This document shows, piece by piece, positions 1 to 9,996 of a stretch of DNA of 49,845 nt (positions are counted from its first letter, which is position 1; the number at the start of each line of letters is the position of its first letter). This DNA comes from Candidatus Omnitrophota bacterium (GTDB lineage: Bacteria; Omnitrophota; Gorgyraeia; Gygaellales; Profunditerraquicolaceae). The notes below the pieces were generated by a model. It saw only the letters and a program-made list of their open reading frames with translations, searched no databases and had not been told where the DNA came from. The translations under genes were made by a program, and so were the position numbers. The stretch covers positions 1 to 49,845 of the forward strand of contig JAPLLV010000031.1 in the NCBI GenBank assembly GCA_026387405.1, read 5' to 3'.

Positions 1-1140
1 CATCTCAGTGGGTGGCAACTGGCTAAACTACGGCACTACCGGCACAGGGCTTACGCCTTCGGTGTTCATCGCCGACAACTCAACCGTGATTCTTACCGGC
101 ACAGGCGCCTCAAACACAATTACCTCAGGCCAAACCAACTCTCCATTCTACAACCTCACTCAAAGCGGAACAGCCAGCACAGACACATACACCCTGCAAG
201 ACCCGTTAGTCGTAAGCCACACCCTCACTCTTACCACCGGAACATTGGATACCAAGTCAACCGGCAGCTATGCCATCACCGTAGGAAGCGCCAACCCGGT
301 TAACGGCAACTTTGACCAGTCATCCGTAAATTCAAAATTTGTAGCCCGCAGTTCGCTAATCACTTTAAACGGCAATGGGACATTTACGGCAGACGGGACG
401 AAGGACCAAACGCAATACAACGCGGCTTCGCTGGTGCTGAATGGGGTGAATACGCTGACGTATAATAATTTTACAAATTATACGGCTAATGGTTTTTATA
501 ACCTGACCGTGGGGCAGAGTACGCATACGACGACTCTATCTTCTAACTTCACTGTTTTAAACCTTTTAACTGTGGGTTCAGGGACATTAACAGGTGGCAG
601 TGCTCAAGTATTTTTACTTGGCAGTACCCCATTAAGTTTTGATGCCGCCTCAGTAGTATCTATCTACATCCTTTGGTTTAATAAAGCAGGTTCTCAGACC
701 ATACCATCCCTTGCCAAAGGATACGATTGTCATATTTATTTAAATGCTACTCCTCAAACTGTTACCCAGACTGGCGATGTGGTGTTAAATGGTACAAGAA
801 CGCTTATTCTTACAGATAGTATTGCTGCAGCTGGTTCAAATACTTGGAAAACCGATGGATATAACCTTACCGTTGGCGGAAATCTTCAAATCGGTAGAGG
901 TTCTGATACTGGTTTAAAGAAACTCGACGCTACCAAATACGGCGATGGTATCCCTGCTAACGGAGGCCGAACCTCAACCATCTCAGTGGGCGGCAACTGG
1001 ATTAACTACGGTACCACCGGCACAGGGCTTACGCCGTCGCAGTTCATCGCCGACAACTCAACCGTGATCCTTACCGGCACAGGCGCCTCAAACACAATTA
1101 CCTCGGGTGTTTCCAACTCTCCATTCTACAACCTCACTCA
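1..1140 (+). repeat. Long-period (about 978 bp) near-identical internal repeat: segment starting at 1 recurs at about 979
   Basis: catctcagtgggtggcaactgg... at 1 versus catctcagtgggcggcaactgg... at 979, followed by near-identical sequence through ..tctccattctacaacctcactcaaa. Confidence 0.85.
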
Positions 1141-3538
1141 AAACGGAAGCGGCGGAACATACGCATTGCAGGATGCCCTCATTGTCACTAATACCCTTAC
1201 CTTGACTAACGGCACCTTCTCTGTCGGGGGAAAGACCCTGACATTGAACGGCCCGGCAATCGCGGGTACACCGGCTAATCTATCCACCACGTCTTCTTCA
1301 AGCCTTGTCTTCGGCGGCAGCTCAAGTGGAGTTAATATCCCAAGTAGTGTGACCGCACTGAACAATCTCACCATTAACAATACCAATGGTGTTACCTTAA
1401 ACTCAAGCCCGGCCATCTCCGGAACGCTCACCTTAACCAGCGGCGCGCTGGGTGCCAATGGTTATAATATAGGAATAGCCGGCGACTGGACTAATAACGG
1501 CGGCACTTTTACCTACGGTTCAGGCACAGTGACCTTTAATGGCGCTGGTGCACAAGCTATTAATGGAACCTCAAACTCGCAGACCTTTAATAATTTAATC
1601 ATTCAGAAGGCCGCAGGCACAACTCTAAGCGTAGGCGGTTCTACTACTAGTTTAACTGTGAATAACCTCACTGAAACAACCGGGAATTTCATTGCGCCGG
1701 CTACACTTAATATCAATGGTAATCTTACTATTACCGGCGGCACCTTCACTGCCGGTGCCAACACCAATATTAAAGGCGGCTGGTCCAAGGCCATTGCCGC
1801 GACATTCACTCCCAACTCGGGCACAGTCACATTTACAGGAACAGGCGCATCGGCCATCTCCGGCTCAAGCGCGTTCTATAATCTTACCTGCGCGACAGCA
1901 GGGAAGACCTTGACCTTTACGGCAGACACGGCCCAAACTGTTACCAACTCGCTTACTCTTACAGGCACAGCGGCAAATCCAATTATCATCAATGATACGG
2001 GCGCGGGTGCAGTGCCGAAACTGACCGTGAACTCCAGCGCCACACAAAGTATCAACAATGTCAGCATCACCAATAACGACGCCTCAGGCGGCATTCAGCT
2101 TGTGGCGCGCGGCACTGGCTCGTCATTACATGGAGTTGTCACAAATTGGGCGCTCGGTTCAACCGGCACAACCTTTACCTGGACGGGTTTAGTTTCCTCT
2201 GACTGGAACGCCTCCGGAAACTGGGATTTAGGTCTTGTGCCGTCTTCTACTGATAAGGTAATTATGCCGTCAGGCACGCCGAATCAACCGGCTCTTACAG
2301 GCTCGATAAGTTTTGTTAATCTTGATCTGAATGTTTCCCTTGATGTTGGCTCATATACTTTGACCATAAGCGGTAATCTTACCGGTTCCGGGACAATCCA
2401 AGGAGTAAGTCCTACTTTATCTGTCGAAGGATACATCGGAATATTTAATCACCCTATTAATATGTCTGTTACCGGCACTCCTACTATATACGCAGGAAGT
2501 ATGTTTAATAATACTTCTATCGCGTTGTCAGGAGTCAAGCGCCCCTATAATTTCCCAGGGGCAATTCCCGGTTTTGTCTTTATCAACGGTCATCTGGAAG
2601 ATAAAATAGGGCAGAATACTATCCGGCCGGTGTTAAATACCGGCTTAAACCCGCTCTACCGCGGCACGAATAATTTTATCGCTCCCGTTCCCACGATGAT
2701 TACGGTTCCAATGTTTATGCCTATGAGAGGATTTGGAGTTATGCCTATGCCGGCGCCTGTCCCGGCGGCAATACCATTACCTGCTCCTGTGCCTGTTCCT
2801 ATAGTAGTACCGATACCTTCAATTGCGCCTGCTGTACATATGCCGCCTGTTATTGCGCCTGAAGAATTCATCGGCGCGAGGACTCATTCAATCCTTCCTC
2901 AGATCGCCACCTCAGAAACATTCCTTGGCAATATCGCCGAGGCGAATCTGCCTGAGCCTTTATTTAGAGGCATTGCAACCTCTGTTAATCTGCCTCTACC
3001 GGTAACCTTTGAGGAATTCAGGGGGAGCCTGGCCGGAGTAAATCTGCCGCAGCCTGCCATTGCCCCGGGATTTAAAGGCATAAGTTCAGAAGGCCTGCTG
3101 CCGCCTGTTATTGCGCCTGAAGAATTCATCGGCGCGAGGACTCATTCAATCCTTCCTCAGATCGCTACTCTAGAAACATTCCTTGGCAATATCGCCGAGG
3201 TGAATCTGCCTGAGCCTTTATTTAGAGGCATTGCAACCTCTGTTAATCTGCCTCTACCGGTAATCTTTGAGGAATTCAGGGGGAGCCTGGCCGGAGTAAA
3301 TCTGCCGCAGCCTGCCATTGCCCCGGGATTTAAAGGCATAAGTTTAAAGACAGCAATACCAATAGTAGAATCTTTAGTTATTAAAGAGATTGTTCCGGGA
3401 ACGAGGGTTGAGCTTATGTTTCCTGGGGGAAAGAATATAATTCCGACTTATGGGATAGGTATTCCGTTTGGGGTAGAAGGCCCGGTTATGGACACTAAAA
3501 TACGGTTAGAGAAAGAGAAAGGAAAACAAGAGCGATAA
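1..3538 (+). CDS. Large repetitive beta-helix/adhesin-like surface protein, 5'-truncated by the window edge
   Basis: Open frame continues to the window start (ISVGGNW before the annotated GTG at 8). Gly/Thr/Asn-rich repeats such as GGNWxNYGTTGTGLTPSxFIADNSTVILTGTGASNTITSG occur twice; Pro/Val-rich C-terminal region. Confidence 0.75.
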   Translation, partial: ISVGGNWLNYGTTGTGLTPSVFIADNSTVILTGTGASNTITSGQTNSPFYNLTQSGTASTDTYTLQDPLVVSHTLTLTTGTLDTKSTGSYAITVGSANPVNGNFDQSSVNSKFVARSSLITLNGNGTFTADGTKDQTQYNAASLVLNGVNTLTYNNFTNYTANGFYNLTVGQSTHTTTLSSNFTVLNLLTVGSGTLTGGSAQVFLLGSTPLSFDAASVVSIYILWFNKAGSQTIPSLAKGYDCHIYLNATPQTVTQTGDVVLNGTRTLILTDSIAAAGSNTWKTDGYNLTVGGNLQIGRGSDTGLKKLDATKYGDGIPANGGRTSTISVGGNWINYGTTGTGLTPSQFIADNSTVILTGTGASNTITSGVSNSPFYNLTQNGSGGTYALQDALIVTNTLTLTNGTFSVGGKTLTLNGPAIAGTPANLSTTSSSSLVFGGSSSGVNIPSSVTALNNLTINNTNGVTLNSSPAISGTLTLTSGALGANGYNIGIAGDWTNNGGTFTYGSGTVTFNGAGAQAINGTSNSQTFNNLIIQKAAGTTLSVGGSTTSLTVNNLTETTGNFIAPATLNINGNLTITGGTFTAGANTNIKGGWSKAIAATFTPNSGTVTFTGTGASAISGSSAFYNLTCATAGKTLTFTADTAQTVTNSLTLTGTAANPIIINDTGAGAVPKLTVNSSATQSINNVSITNNDASGGIQLVARGTGSSLHGVVTNWALGSTGTTFTWTGLVSSDWNASGNWDLGLVPSSTDKVIMPSGTPNQPALTGSISFVNLDLNVSLDVGSYTLTISGNLTGSGTIQGVSPTLSVEGYIGIFNHPINMSVTGTPTIYAGSMFNNTSIALSGVKRPYNFPGAIPGFVFINGHLEDKIGQNTIRPVLNTGLNPLYRGTNNFIAPVPTMITVPMFMPMRGFGVMPMPAPVPAAIPLPAPVPVPIVVPIPSIAPAVHMPPVIAPEEFIGARTHSILPQIATSETFLGNIAEANLPEPLFRGIATSVNLPLPVTFEEFRGSLAGVNLPQPAIAPGFKGISSEGLLPPVIAPEEFIGARTHSILPQIATLETFLGNIAEVNLPEPLFRGIATSVNLPLPVIFEEFRGSLAGVNLPQPAIAPGFKGISLKTAIPIVESLVIKEIVPGTRVELMFPGGKNIIPTYGIGIPFGVEGPVMDTKIRLEKEKGKQER
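2843..3344 (+). repeat. Two tandem 258-bp-period (86 aa) repeat copies: 2843-3086 and 3101-3344
   Basis: PPVIAPEEFIGARTHSILPQIAT.ETFLGNIAE.NLPEPLFRGIATSVNLPLPV.FEEFRGSLAGVNLPQPAIAPGFKGIS occurs twice with only a few nucleotide differences. Confidence 0.95.
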
Positions 3539-3543
3539 CCTTT

Positions 3544-3966
3544 TTATTGCACTTTGAAGATAGTGGATTTTAGAGTTTGTTTCCCAAAATTTAAATCTAT
3601 TCTATATTGTCCGACCGGTAGTTTTTTGCCCTCCGGCATGGTCAGCGAAACGCTGCCCGAGCCTTCTTTTCTCGGTATCGTAAAATTATAATCTAGTATA
3701 TGAATATTGTCCGTGACAAAATACCATCGAGCCATAACTGTTGTATTGACTTCAGTATTCTTCCATTGAAACCAACAGAATACTTTTTGGGTTCCATCAG
3801 GGAAGACACCGGTTACGCCAAGAGGCATTAGTTTCTCATCTATCCCCTTCGCCGTCTTGATATCAGTTATATTTATAGCGGTAGTTTGCTGCAAAGAACA
3901 AGCAGATAAAATAAAAGCCATCAATAGAACCAAACAAATGTTTTTCTTTTCGACCAGCATATTCAC
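3544..3966 (-). CDS. Small putative lipoprotein
   Basis: N-terminal hydrophobic segment with lipobox ILSAC; 140 aa. Confidence 0.6.
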   Translation of the reverse strand: MNMLVEKKNICLVLLMAFILSACSLQQTTAINITDIKTAKGIDEKLMPLGVTGVFPDGTQKVFCWFQWKNTEVNTTVMARWYFVTDNIHILDYNFTIPRKEGSGSVSLTMPEGKKLPVGQYRIDLNFGKQTLKSTIFKVQ

Positions 3967-4002
3967 CTCCGTATAGCTATTTTTCTGACCCGCTATATTA
4001 AA

Positions 4003-5409
4003 TCATCTTTTCGTTATTAAAGCAAGGAAATTTCTATTTAACAATTTTTTGGCTAAAAAAGGACAGATTATAACAGCGCATGGAAAAGTGATATAGTTCC
4101 AGATATAGCCAGAGACAAGAAGGGCATAGCTCAAAACAAAAAATAAGCATATTTCCAAGAGGATTATCATGGCGGCCTTTGGCGCGCTAAGTAATAATAA
4201 AAAAATAGATGCTAAAATCACGCCGATAATTATAACCATCTTTTCAATTAATTTTGGCACTTCTTTTAGAAAGTCATGCGTGTAAAGAGCAAGAAAGGCA
4301 TTTGCATTCAGGATCACTCCCGGCAAGAAGCCAAAAGAGGTGTTTTGGATATCTTGGAACAAGGCAGGCAAAACACCTATTAAAACAATTTTATTTTTTA
4401 CAAGGCGCGGATCGAAATCTCCTTTTAAGGCATGGTAAAAGGAGATATTTTGAAAATTTTTAGTATGCGCGCGAAAATGTATGAGGAAAGATTTGCTGAC
4501 GGGATCAACGGGTACATACCATTTTTCGCCAAACTTACTTTGGAAAGTAACCGCGTTGCCTTTCTCCGCTATAGAAGCAATATCGATTCCCTTGGCGGCT
4601 TTAAGAATTTGCATTTCCCAAAACAGAAAACCTTCTTGTTTTTTCTCTTTGCTAACCAGATAGATTAGGTTTCTGCGGATTATGCCATCTTCATCCTGAA
4701 GCTTTGTTGTGATGCCATAAGTGGCGTTGCTTCCAAACGATAGAGCATCAGGGATAGTTAAGTATCCGTATTCATTGATAGTGGTGGCAAGGATCACTTT
4801 ATTAGAATCTAAAGCTTTCTGAAGAAGGGCATCGTCTTCCTTGGCAGATTTACCGAAATAAGCCAAGTCGATCCCAATCACCCGTGGCGCTGCTTTTTTA
4901 AGATTTTCGATAACGGCAGCGAAATCTGAACGCGGATAGGGCCAGCGATATGGCATATTCGATACTGTTTCGTTATCAATGCCGACGATAACAATATCGT
5001 TGCAGGCCGTAGGCGGAGCTCTAAGGATATATTCCAAATGGAGCAGCCCGCCATAAATTCTGCGGTCTATATTCTTAAGAAAAGGTTGGTAATCGAAATA
5101 AAATAGCGGAAAAGTTGAGAGAAGCAGGGATGTTCCGATAATCAATATTTTTTGTTTCAGGGAGATAGCAAGCGCTTTCGCCGGAATATAGAGATACTCC
5201 TCTTGCTGACTAAGGGCATTGGCAAGATCTCCTTCGCTTACAAACCCATTTTTAAGCAGTATCTGGCCAATAAGGCCACCTTCATTTTTTTGTATCTTCA
5301 AGGCGGCCTCAAGTTCTGTTTTAGTCAGCAGCCCTTTTTCAATCAGGATTTCTCCAAGCCTTTTAGGTCTTTTTTCCATAATATTTTGTTTAATTTCTGG
5401 AAAAACCAA
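4003..5409 (-). CDS. MshEN/T2SSE-N-like domain fused to CHASE2 sensor domain and C-terminal TM helices, no recognisable output domain
   Basis: RLGEILIEKGLLTKTELEAAL..GQILLKNGFVSEGDLANAL (two T2SSE_N-like units), then CHASE2-like DRRIYGG..IVIVGIDNETVS..WPYPRSDFAAVIENL..APRVIGIDLAYF, then hydrophobic helices. Confidence 0.7.
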   Translation of the reverse strand: MVFPEIKQNIMEKRPKRLGEILIEKGLLTKTELEAALKIQKNEGGLIGQILLKNGFVSEGDLANALSQQEEYLYIPAKALAISLKQKILIIGTSLLLSTFPLFYFDYQPFLKNIDRRIYGGLLHLEYILRAPPTACNDIVIVGIDNETVSNMPYRWPYPRSDFAAVIENLKKAAPRVIGIDLAYFGKSAKEDDALLQKALDSNKVILATTINEYGYLTIPDALSFGSNATYGITTKLQDEDGIIRRNLIYLVSKEKKQEGFLFWEMQILKAAKGIDIASIAEKGNAVTFQSKFGEKWYVPVDPVSKSFLIHFRAHTKNFQNISFYHALKGDFDPRLVKNKIVLIGVLPALFQDIQNTSFGFLPGVILNANAFLALYTHDFLKEVPKLIEKMVIIIGVILASIFLLLLSAPKAAMIILLEICLFFVLSYALLVSGYIWNYITFPCAVIICPFLAKKLLNRNFLALITKR

Positions 5410-5563
5410 AAAGAAGTAATTAAGGGTTTCGGGAAATTACATGAAATTTAATCAGAACGGCCCACTGTGTTTGTTATTCTATATCATCTTTTTAGTCATT
5501 GCAACAAATTAGATTTACAGTATCGCTTTAATTAAACTTATTTTATGATATAATACCGCGAAT

Positions 5564-6307
5564 ATGAATAATAAAATTAGAAGAATAGTTATATTCTCGG
5601 CAGTCTTCATATTGTGCGCCGCTATCGGCGTGGCGGCATTCACGGTATTCTTTGACCAGGCGGTCATAGTCAGGAGGAAGACTATCTATCGCATTAATAC
5701 TCCTGATAAGGTCGTAGCTATAACGTTTGACGACGGCCCTTCACCGGTTTGGACGCCAAAGATACTTGACGCGCTTAAAAAGGCAGGCGTCAAGGCCACA
5801 TTCTTTATGATCGGGGAACATATAGTCAGGTATCCGGAAGTGGCGCGCAGGGTCAGGGATGAGGGGCATGAGATCGGCAATCATAGTTATGACCACCACG
5901 TGCTTCTGCGTTATTCGATGGATTCTCTTGCGCAGGAGATAAAAAAGGACGAGAAGGTTATTCAAGAGGTTACCGGAGTCACTACGCATTATTTTCGTCC
6001 GCCCAAGGCCTGGCTTACCTCAAAAGAGAAGAAAAAGGTTGAAGGTATGGGCTATAGGGTGGTCCTCTGGTCGCTTAATTCCAAAGACTGGGTGACCTTT
6101 GATGAAAAATATATCGTGGGGTATCTTGCGCGCAACATCCGGCCCGGAGATATTATACTTTTTCACGATAGCGGCGGGGTCTTTGTTACCGAAGGCGGTA
6201 ATCGCAGTGAGACCGTAAAGGCTATCCCCAGGCTGGTAGAAAAACTAAGGGCAAAAGGTTACAAGTTTGTGACTATAACCGGGCTATTGGATTACGCAAA
6301 ACAATGA
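5564..6307 (+). CDS. Polysaccharide deacetylase (NodB homology domain)
   Basis: AITFDDGPSPVWTPKILDALKKAGVKATFFMIGEH and GHEIGNHSYDHH motifs. Confidence 0.9.
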   Translation: MNNKIRRIVIFSAVFILCAAIGVAAFTVFFDQAVIVRRKTIYRINTPDKVVAITFDDGPSPVWTPKILDALKKAGVKATFFMIGEHIVRYPEVARRVRDEGHEIGNHSYDHHVLLRYSMDSLAQEIKKDEKVIQEVTGVTTHYFRPPKAWLTSKEKKKVEGMGYRVVLWSLNSKDWVTFDEKYIVGYLARNIRPGDIILFHDSGGVFVTEGGNRSETVKAIPRLVEKLRAKGYKFVTITGLLDYAKQ

Positions 6308-8010
6308 AAACACGGACATCCAGTGAAATCCCGCTGAAGCAGGAATGCGAAAGCGGGATGAAAAAGACCGACCTTAAGTATATACTCATTTTGCTCGGCC
6401 TATCGTATCTGTTTTTCATGATAGGCAGCGGCAGCCTCGCCCTTACTAATCCTGACGAAGTATTTTACGGCCAGACCGCCAAGGAGATGATCTCTCACCA
6501 CAGTTGGATGACTCCTTATCTGTTTGATAAGCCGCAGTTTGAAAAACCCATTCTTTTGTATTGGTTTTTGCGTTTGGCATACGGGATCTTCGGGATCTCC
6601 AGTTTCGCCGCGCGGTTTTTCCCCGCCTTGTTTGCCGCAGCAGGCGTGTTGTCAACATACCTGTTGGCCGCACTGTTCTTTGGCGACCGCAAAAAGGCCT
6701 TCCTCGCGGGCTTGATCCTCGCCTCCGGCGGACTTTACATCGGATTAGCCAGGACCGTATTTACCGATTTGATCTTTTCTATATTTATACTCCTGGCATT
6801 ACATTCGTTCCTCCTTGCGTATCTTGATAGAAGAAAGGAGGGGGCGGGGATATTATTATTCTTTATTTTTTCAAGCCTCGCCGTATTGACCAAGGGGCCG
6901 CTGGGATTATTGATCCCGCTATTTATAATCCTCTTATTCCTATTTTTCAAAAGAGAGTTTAAGTTCTTATTTACCCCGTATTTTTTCTGGGGCGCGGTCA
7001 TCTTTATTATTACTACATTTCCCTGGTATGTTTTCATGATCCGGAGATTCGGCGGGGCATTTACGCACGAGTTTTTTTATAACGACCATATAAGGCGGAT
7101 TTTAGAGGCAGAGCACACAAGCAACGATACCTGGTATTTCTATCCTTTGTCGATGTTCGGCTGCATGTTTCCCTGGAGCCTGTTCGTTCTTGCGGGGGCA
7201 GTCCATTTATTCAGGCGCGTCAGGTCCGGGTCAACGCCGGTTTATCTTTTCTTGGCTTGCTGGATAGGCGTGGTCTTCCTGGTCTTTCAATCCGCGCACT
7301 CAAAATTAGTCAGCTATATCTTTCCTTTGTTTCCCGCCCTGGCTATCATGAGCGGCGATTTTATATACAGCCATGCCCCATCGGCGAGTAAGGGCCGTAT
7401 GTTTTTCCTCCTCTGTTTTTCCTCTGTGGCGGCTTTGGTTGTTTTCCCCATTGGCCTGGTGGTGGCGCGGCTGCGATTCCCGGAATATCTTCCGCAGCAG
7501 TGTCCGGTATTCCTTTTTATTCTCGCCTACTCGGCGCTTATTGCCGCGGCGCTATTTTTTGTTTTCAGGCGCGAATTTTTAAGAAGTATTTATCTCCTTT
7601 CTTTATCAATACCGCTCTTATTGGTGTTTTTCGCCGCCATAGATAAGCATGTTGAGCCGTATATATCCAGCCGCGAGGCATGTGACTTTCTTTTAAAAAA
7701 CTACAAGGTCGATAATACCATACTTTGTTCCAAGCCTTTCCTGCGCGGCGTGCGATATTGTTCCGATAAAGAAGTCGCCGTCGTGGATCCCTATGGCTCA
7801 AATTTTTTCAGTCCCCACCCGGTGCTTTTTCTGGATACCGATGAAAAGATAAAAGGATTTATGCAGAGGCAAGGTATAACCTACGGCGTCTTTAAGAAGT
7901 CCGTCATCAGCGACATTGAGCGCGCGCTGGGTAAAGCTGCCAGGTTGGAAGTGCTTAAGGTGATCGGTAATGAGTATGTCGTGCGGGTGGATTTTAGCAA
8001 GGCAAGCTGA
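6304..8010 (+). CDS. ArnT/PMT-like dolichyl-phosphate-mannose-type glycosyltransferase, multi-TM
   Basis: LTNPDEVFYGQTAKEM..TPYLFDKPQFEKPILLYW motif of the PMT/ArnT family. Alternative start at 6358. Confidence 0.8.
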   Translation: MKTRTSSEIPLKQECESGMKKTDLKYILILLGLSYLFFMIGSGSLALTNPDEVFYGQTAKEMISHHSWMTPYLFDKPQFEKPILLYWFLRLAYGIFGISSFAARFFPALFAAAGVLSTYLLAALFFGDRKKAFLAGLILASGGLYIGLARTVFTDLIFSIFILLALHSFLLAYLDRRKEGAGILLFFIFSSLAVLTKGPLGLLIPLFIILLFLFFKREFKFLFTPYFFWGAVIFIITTFPWYVFMIRRFGGAFTHEFFYNDHIRRILEAEHTSNDTWYFYPLSMFGCMFPWSLFVLAGAVHLFRRVRSGSTPVYLFLACWIGVVFLVFQSAHSKLVSYIFPLFPALAIMSGDFIYSHAPSASKGRMFFLLCFSSVAALVVFPIGLVVARLRFPEYLPQQCPVFLFILAYSALIAAALFFVFRREFLRSIYLLSLSIPLLLVFFAAIDKHVEPYISSREACDFLLKNYKVDNTILCSKPFLRGVRYCSDKEVAVVDPYGSNFFSPHPVLFLDTDEKIKGFMQRQGITYGVFKKSVISDIERALGKAARLEVLKVIGNEYVVRVDFSKAS

Positions 8011-8057
8011 TTGCCTATTATGTTGACAGGAGCAGTATTAATAGTAAAATTAATATT

Positions 8058-8621
8058 ATGGCAGAGCAGACAGTTAAAGAGATGAAGGTGAAATTGGCCG
8101 CGCTTTTAAAGAGGGAGGCCTTGAAGCGGGGGAGGTTTGTCCTGTCTTCGGGCAAGGTCAGCGATTATTACCTTGATGGCCGGGTGATCACCCTGACCCC
8201 GGAAGGCGCGCACCTGGTGGCTAGTATTATCCTGGATTACGTCAAGGATAACCATATTGACGCGGTAGGAGGCCCGACATTGGGCGCAGACCCGATAGTA
8301 GGGGCGGTTGCAGCCTTGGCCCATCTGAATGATATTCCTCTACGGACTTTTATCGTGCGTAAGGCGGTTAAGGAGCATGGCACACAGCGCCAGATTGAGG
8401 GGCCAACGCTTGATCCGGGCCTGAACGTGCTTCTGGTGGATGATGTGGCTACTACGGGTAAGGCGATCCTGGAGGCCAAAGAGGCCCTGGAGAAGATAGG
8501 TATAAAACCGGGCCATGCGTTGGTTATCGTGGACAGGCAGGAAGGCGCTAGCGAGAATCTGGCGGCATCCGGCTTGAAACTTGAGGCTATTTTCCAGATA
8601 AAAGAGCTTTTGGCCCCGTAA
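8058..8621 (+). CDS. pyrE: Orotate phosphoribosyltransferase
   Basis: FVLSSGKVSDYYLDGRVITL..GGPTLGADPI..VLLVDDVATTGKAILEA (PRPP motif). Confidence 0.92.
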   Translation: MAEQTVKEMKVKLAALLKREALKRGRFVLSSGKVSDYYLDGRVITLTPEGAHLVASIILDYVKDNHIDAVGGPTLGADPIVGAVAALAHLNDIPLRTFIVRKAVKEHGTQRQIEGPTLDPGLNVLLVDDVATTGKAILEAKEALEKIGIKPGHALVIVDRQEGASENLAASGLKLEAIFQIKELLAP

Positions 8622-8720
8622 GATGTTTAGAGGCTATGAAAGAGCATCGAAGTATATCAAATAGTATCAGATAGTTTCAGAAGGAATAAGATAACAATTG
8701 ATAGTAGTATAGAGTATCTT

Positions 8721-9965
8721 GTGGTGAAAAAAAAGATTATTGTTGTAGGCGCGGGTCCTGCCGGGATGATGGCGGCTATCCGGGCGAAGGAGTTGGGGCA
8801 GGATGTGGCCCTTATCGAAAAAAATCCCTCTCCCGGCGCGAAACTCGTCTTAAGCGGAAAAGGCCGCTGCAATCTTACCAATACCGCCGGTTTAGAATCT
8901 TTTCTGGCCCGATTCTCCCGCCAGGGCCAATTCTTAAGAGACGCTTTCAAGAAATTCTTCCACGAAGAGCTGATAAGGTTTTTTGAAGATAGAGGCCTGA
9001 AGATAAAAATAGAGCGGCAGCTGCGCGCCTTTCCCGTCACTGACAGTTCATTAAGTATCCTCGATGTGCTGAAAAAAGAGCTGGAGAGAAGCAAGGTAAG
9101 CCTGATCTTCGGAAGGCCGGCCAAAGGTATCATCATAAAAGACGATCGCGCTGCGGGCGTATTGCTGGATAATTCCAGGATTGAATCGGGGGACAGGATC
9201 ATTATTGCGACCGGCGGGGTCACTTTTAGCTTTACCGGTTCAACCGGTGATGGGATCAATTGGGCCAGGTCGCTTGGCCACCGCGTAAGCGAACTTCGGC
9301 CCGGCCTTGTCCCTTTAGATGTTCGCCAGCAGTATCCAGGGCGCCTGGAAGGTTTGACCTTAAAGAATATCCGGCTCAAAGTTTGTAACGCTAAAGAGAA
9401 ATTGGTCTCTGAGATAGGGGAGTTGTTGTTTACCCGTTCCGGAATATCCGGACCGCTGGTTTTAACATTAAGCGGCAGGATTATTGATCTACTGGAGGAA
9501 CATAATGCTATGCATGTGGAGATAGACCTCAAGCCGGCGTTAAGCCGGGAACAATTGGATGCGCGTCTGCGCAGAGAATTTATTTTAAATTCGCGGCGGT
9601 CATTGAAAAACACGCTTAAGGGGCTGCTTCCCTTGAGATTGATAGATGTCTGTATAGATATCCTGGGTATCGCTCCGGAAAAGAAGGTAAGCCATATCGC
9701 TTACGAAGAGCGTAAGAGGATAGTCGAGCTGCTAAAAGGCTTTCGCCTCGATATCAGAGGCCCCCGGCCGATGCAGGAGGCAATGATCACCCGGGGCGGC
9801 GTTTCTTTAAAAGACATAAACCCGCGCACCATGGAGTCGCGCCTGGTTAAGGGATTATATTTTTGCGGCGAGATGATCGATGTGGATGCCGACACCGGCG
9901 GGTTCAATCTTCAGGCGGCATTTTCTACGGGTTATCTTGCCGGCGAGAGCGCGGCGTTAAAGTAG
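8721..9965 (+). CDS. HI0933/BaiN-like FAD-dependent oxidoreductase
   Basis: GAGPAGMMAAIRAKELGQDVALIEKNPSPGAKLVLSGKGRCNLTN; C-terminal TRGGVSLKDINPRTMESRLVKGLYFCGEMIDVDADTGGFNLQAAFSTG. Confidence 0.9.
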   Translation: MVKKKIIVVGAGPAGMMAAIRAKELGQDVALIEKNPSPGAKLVLSGKGRCNLTNTAGLESFLARFSRQGQFLRDAFKKFFHEELIRFFEDRGLKIKIERQLRAFPVTDSSLSILDVLKKELERSKVSLIFGRPAKGIIIKDDRAAGVLLDNSRIESGDRIIIATGGVTFSFTGSTGDGINWARSLGHRVSELRPGLVPLDVRQQYPGRLEGLTLKNIRLKVCNAKEKLVSEIGELLFTRSGISGPLVLTLSGRIIDLLEEHNAMHVEIDLKPALSREQLDARLRREFILNSRRSLKNTLKGLLPLRLIDVCIDILGIAPEKKVSHIAYEERKRIVELLKGFRLDIRGPRPMQEAMITRGGVSLKDINPRTMESRLVKGLYFCGEMIDVDADTGGFNLQAAFSTGYLAGESAALK

Positions 9966-9996
9966 AGTAAAAAGTGCAATTTAAAAGTTAAAAATT

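Noticed and set aside
2656-3339. Minus-strand ORFs over the adhesin tail
   Set aside because: Mirror the tandem repeat and Pro-rich coding strand; no independent support.
6326-6358. atcccgct...agcgggat hairpin at the start of the ArnT-like gene as a mobile repeat
   Set aside because: Only one copy seen in this window; could be a repeat-derived leader, but cannot be supported here.
8657-9613. 318-aa minus-strand ORF
   Set aside because: Antisense to a clearly recognisable HI0933-family flavoprotein; composition (Ser/Arg/Pro-rich) is typical of a shadow ORF.
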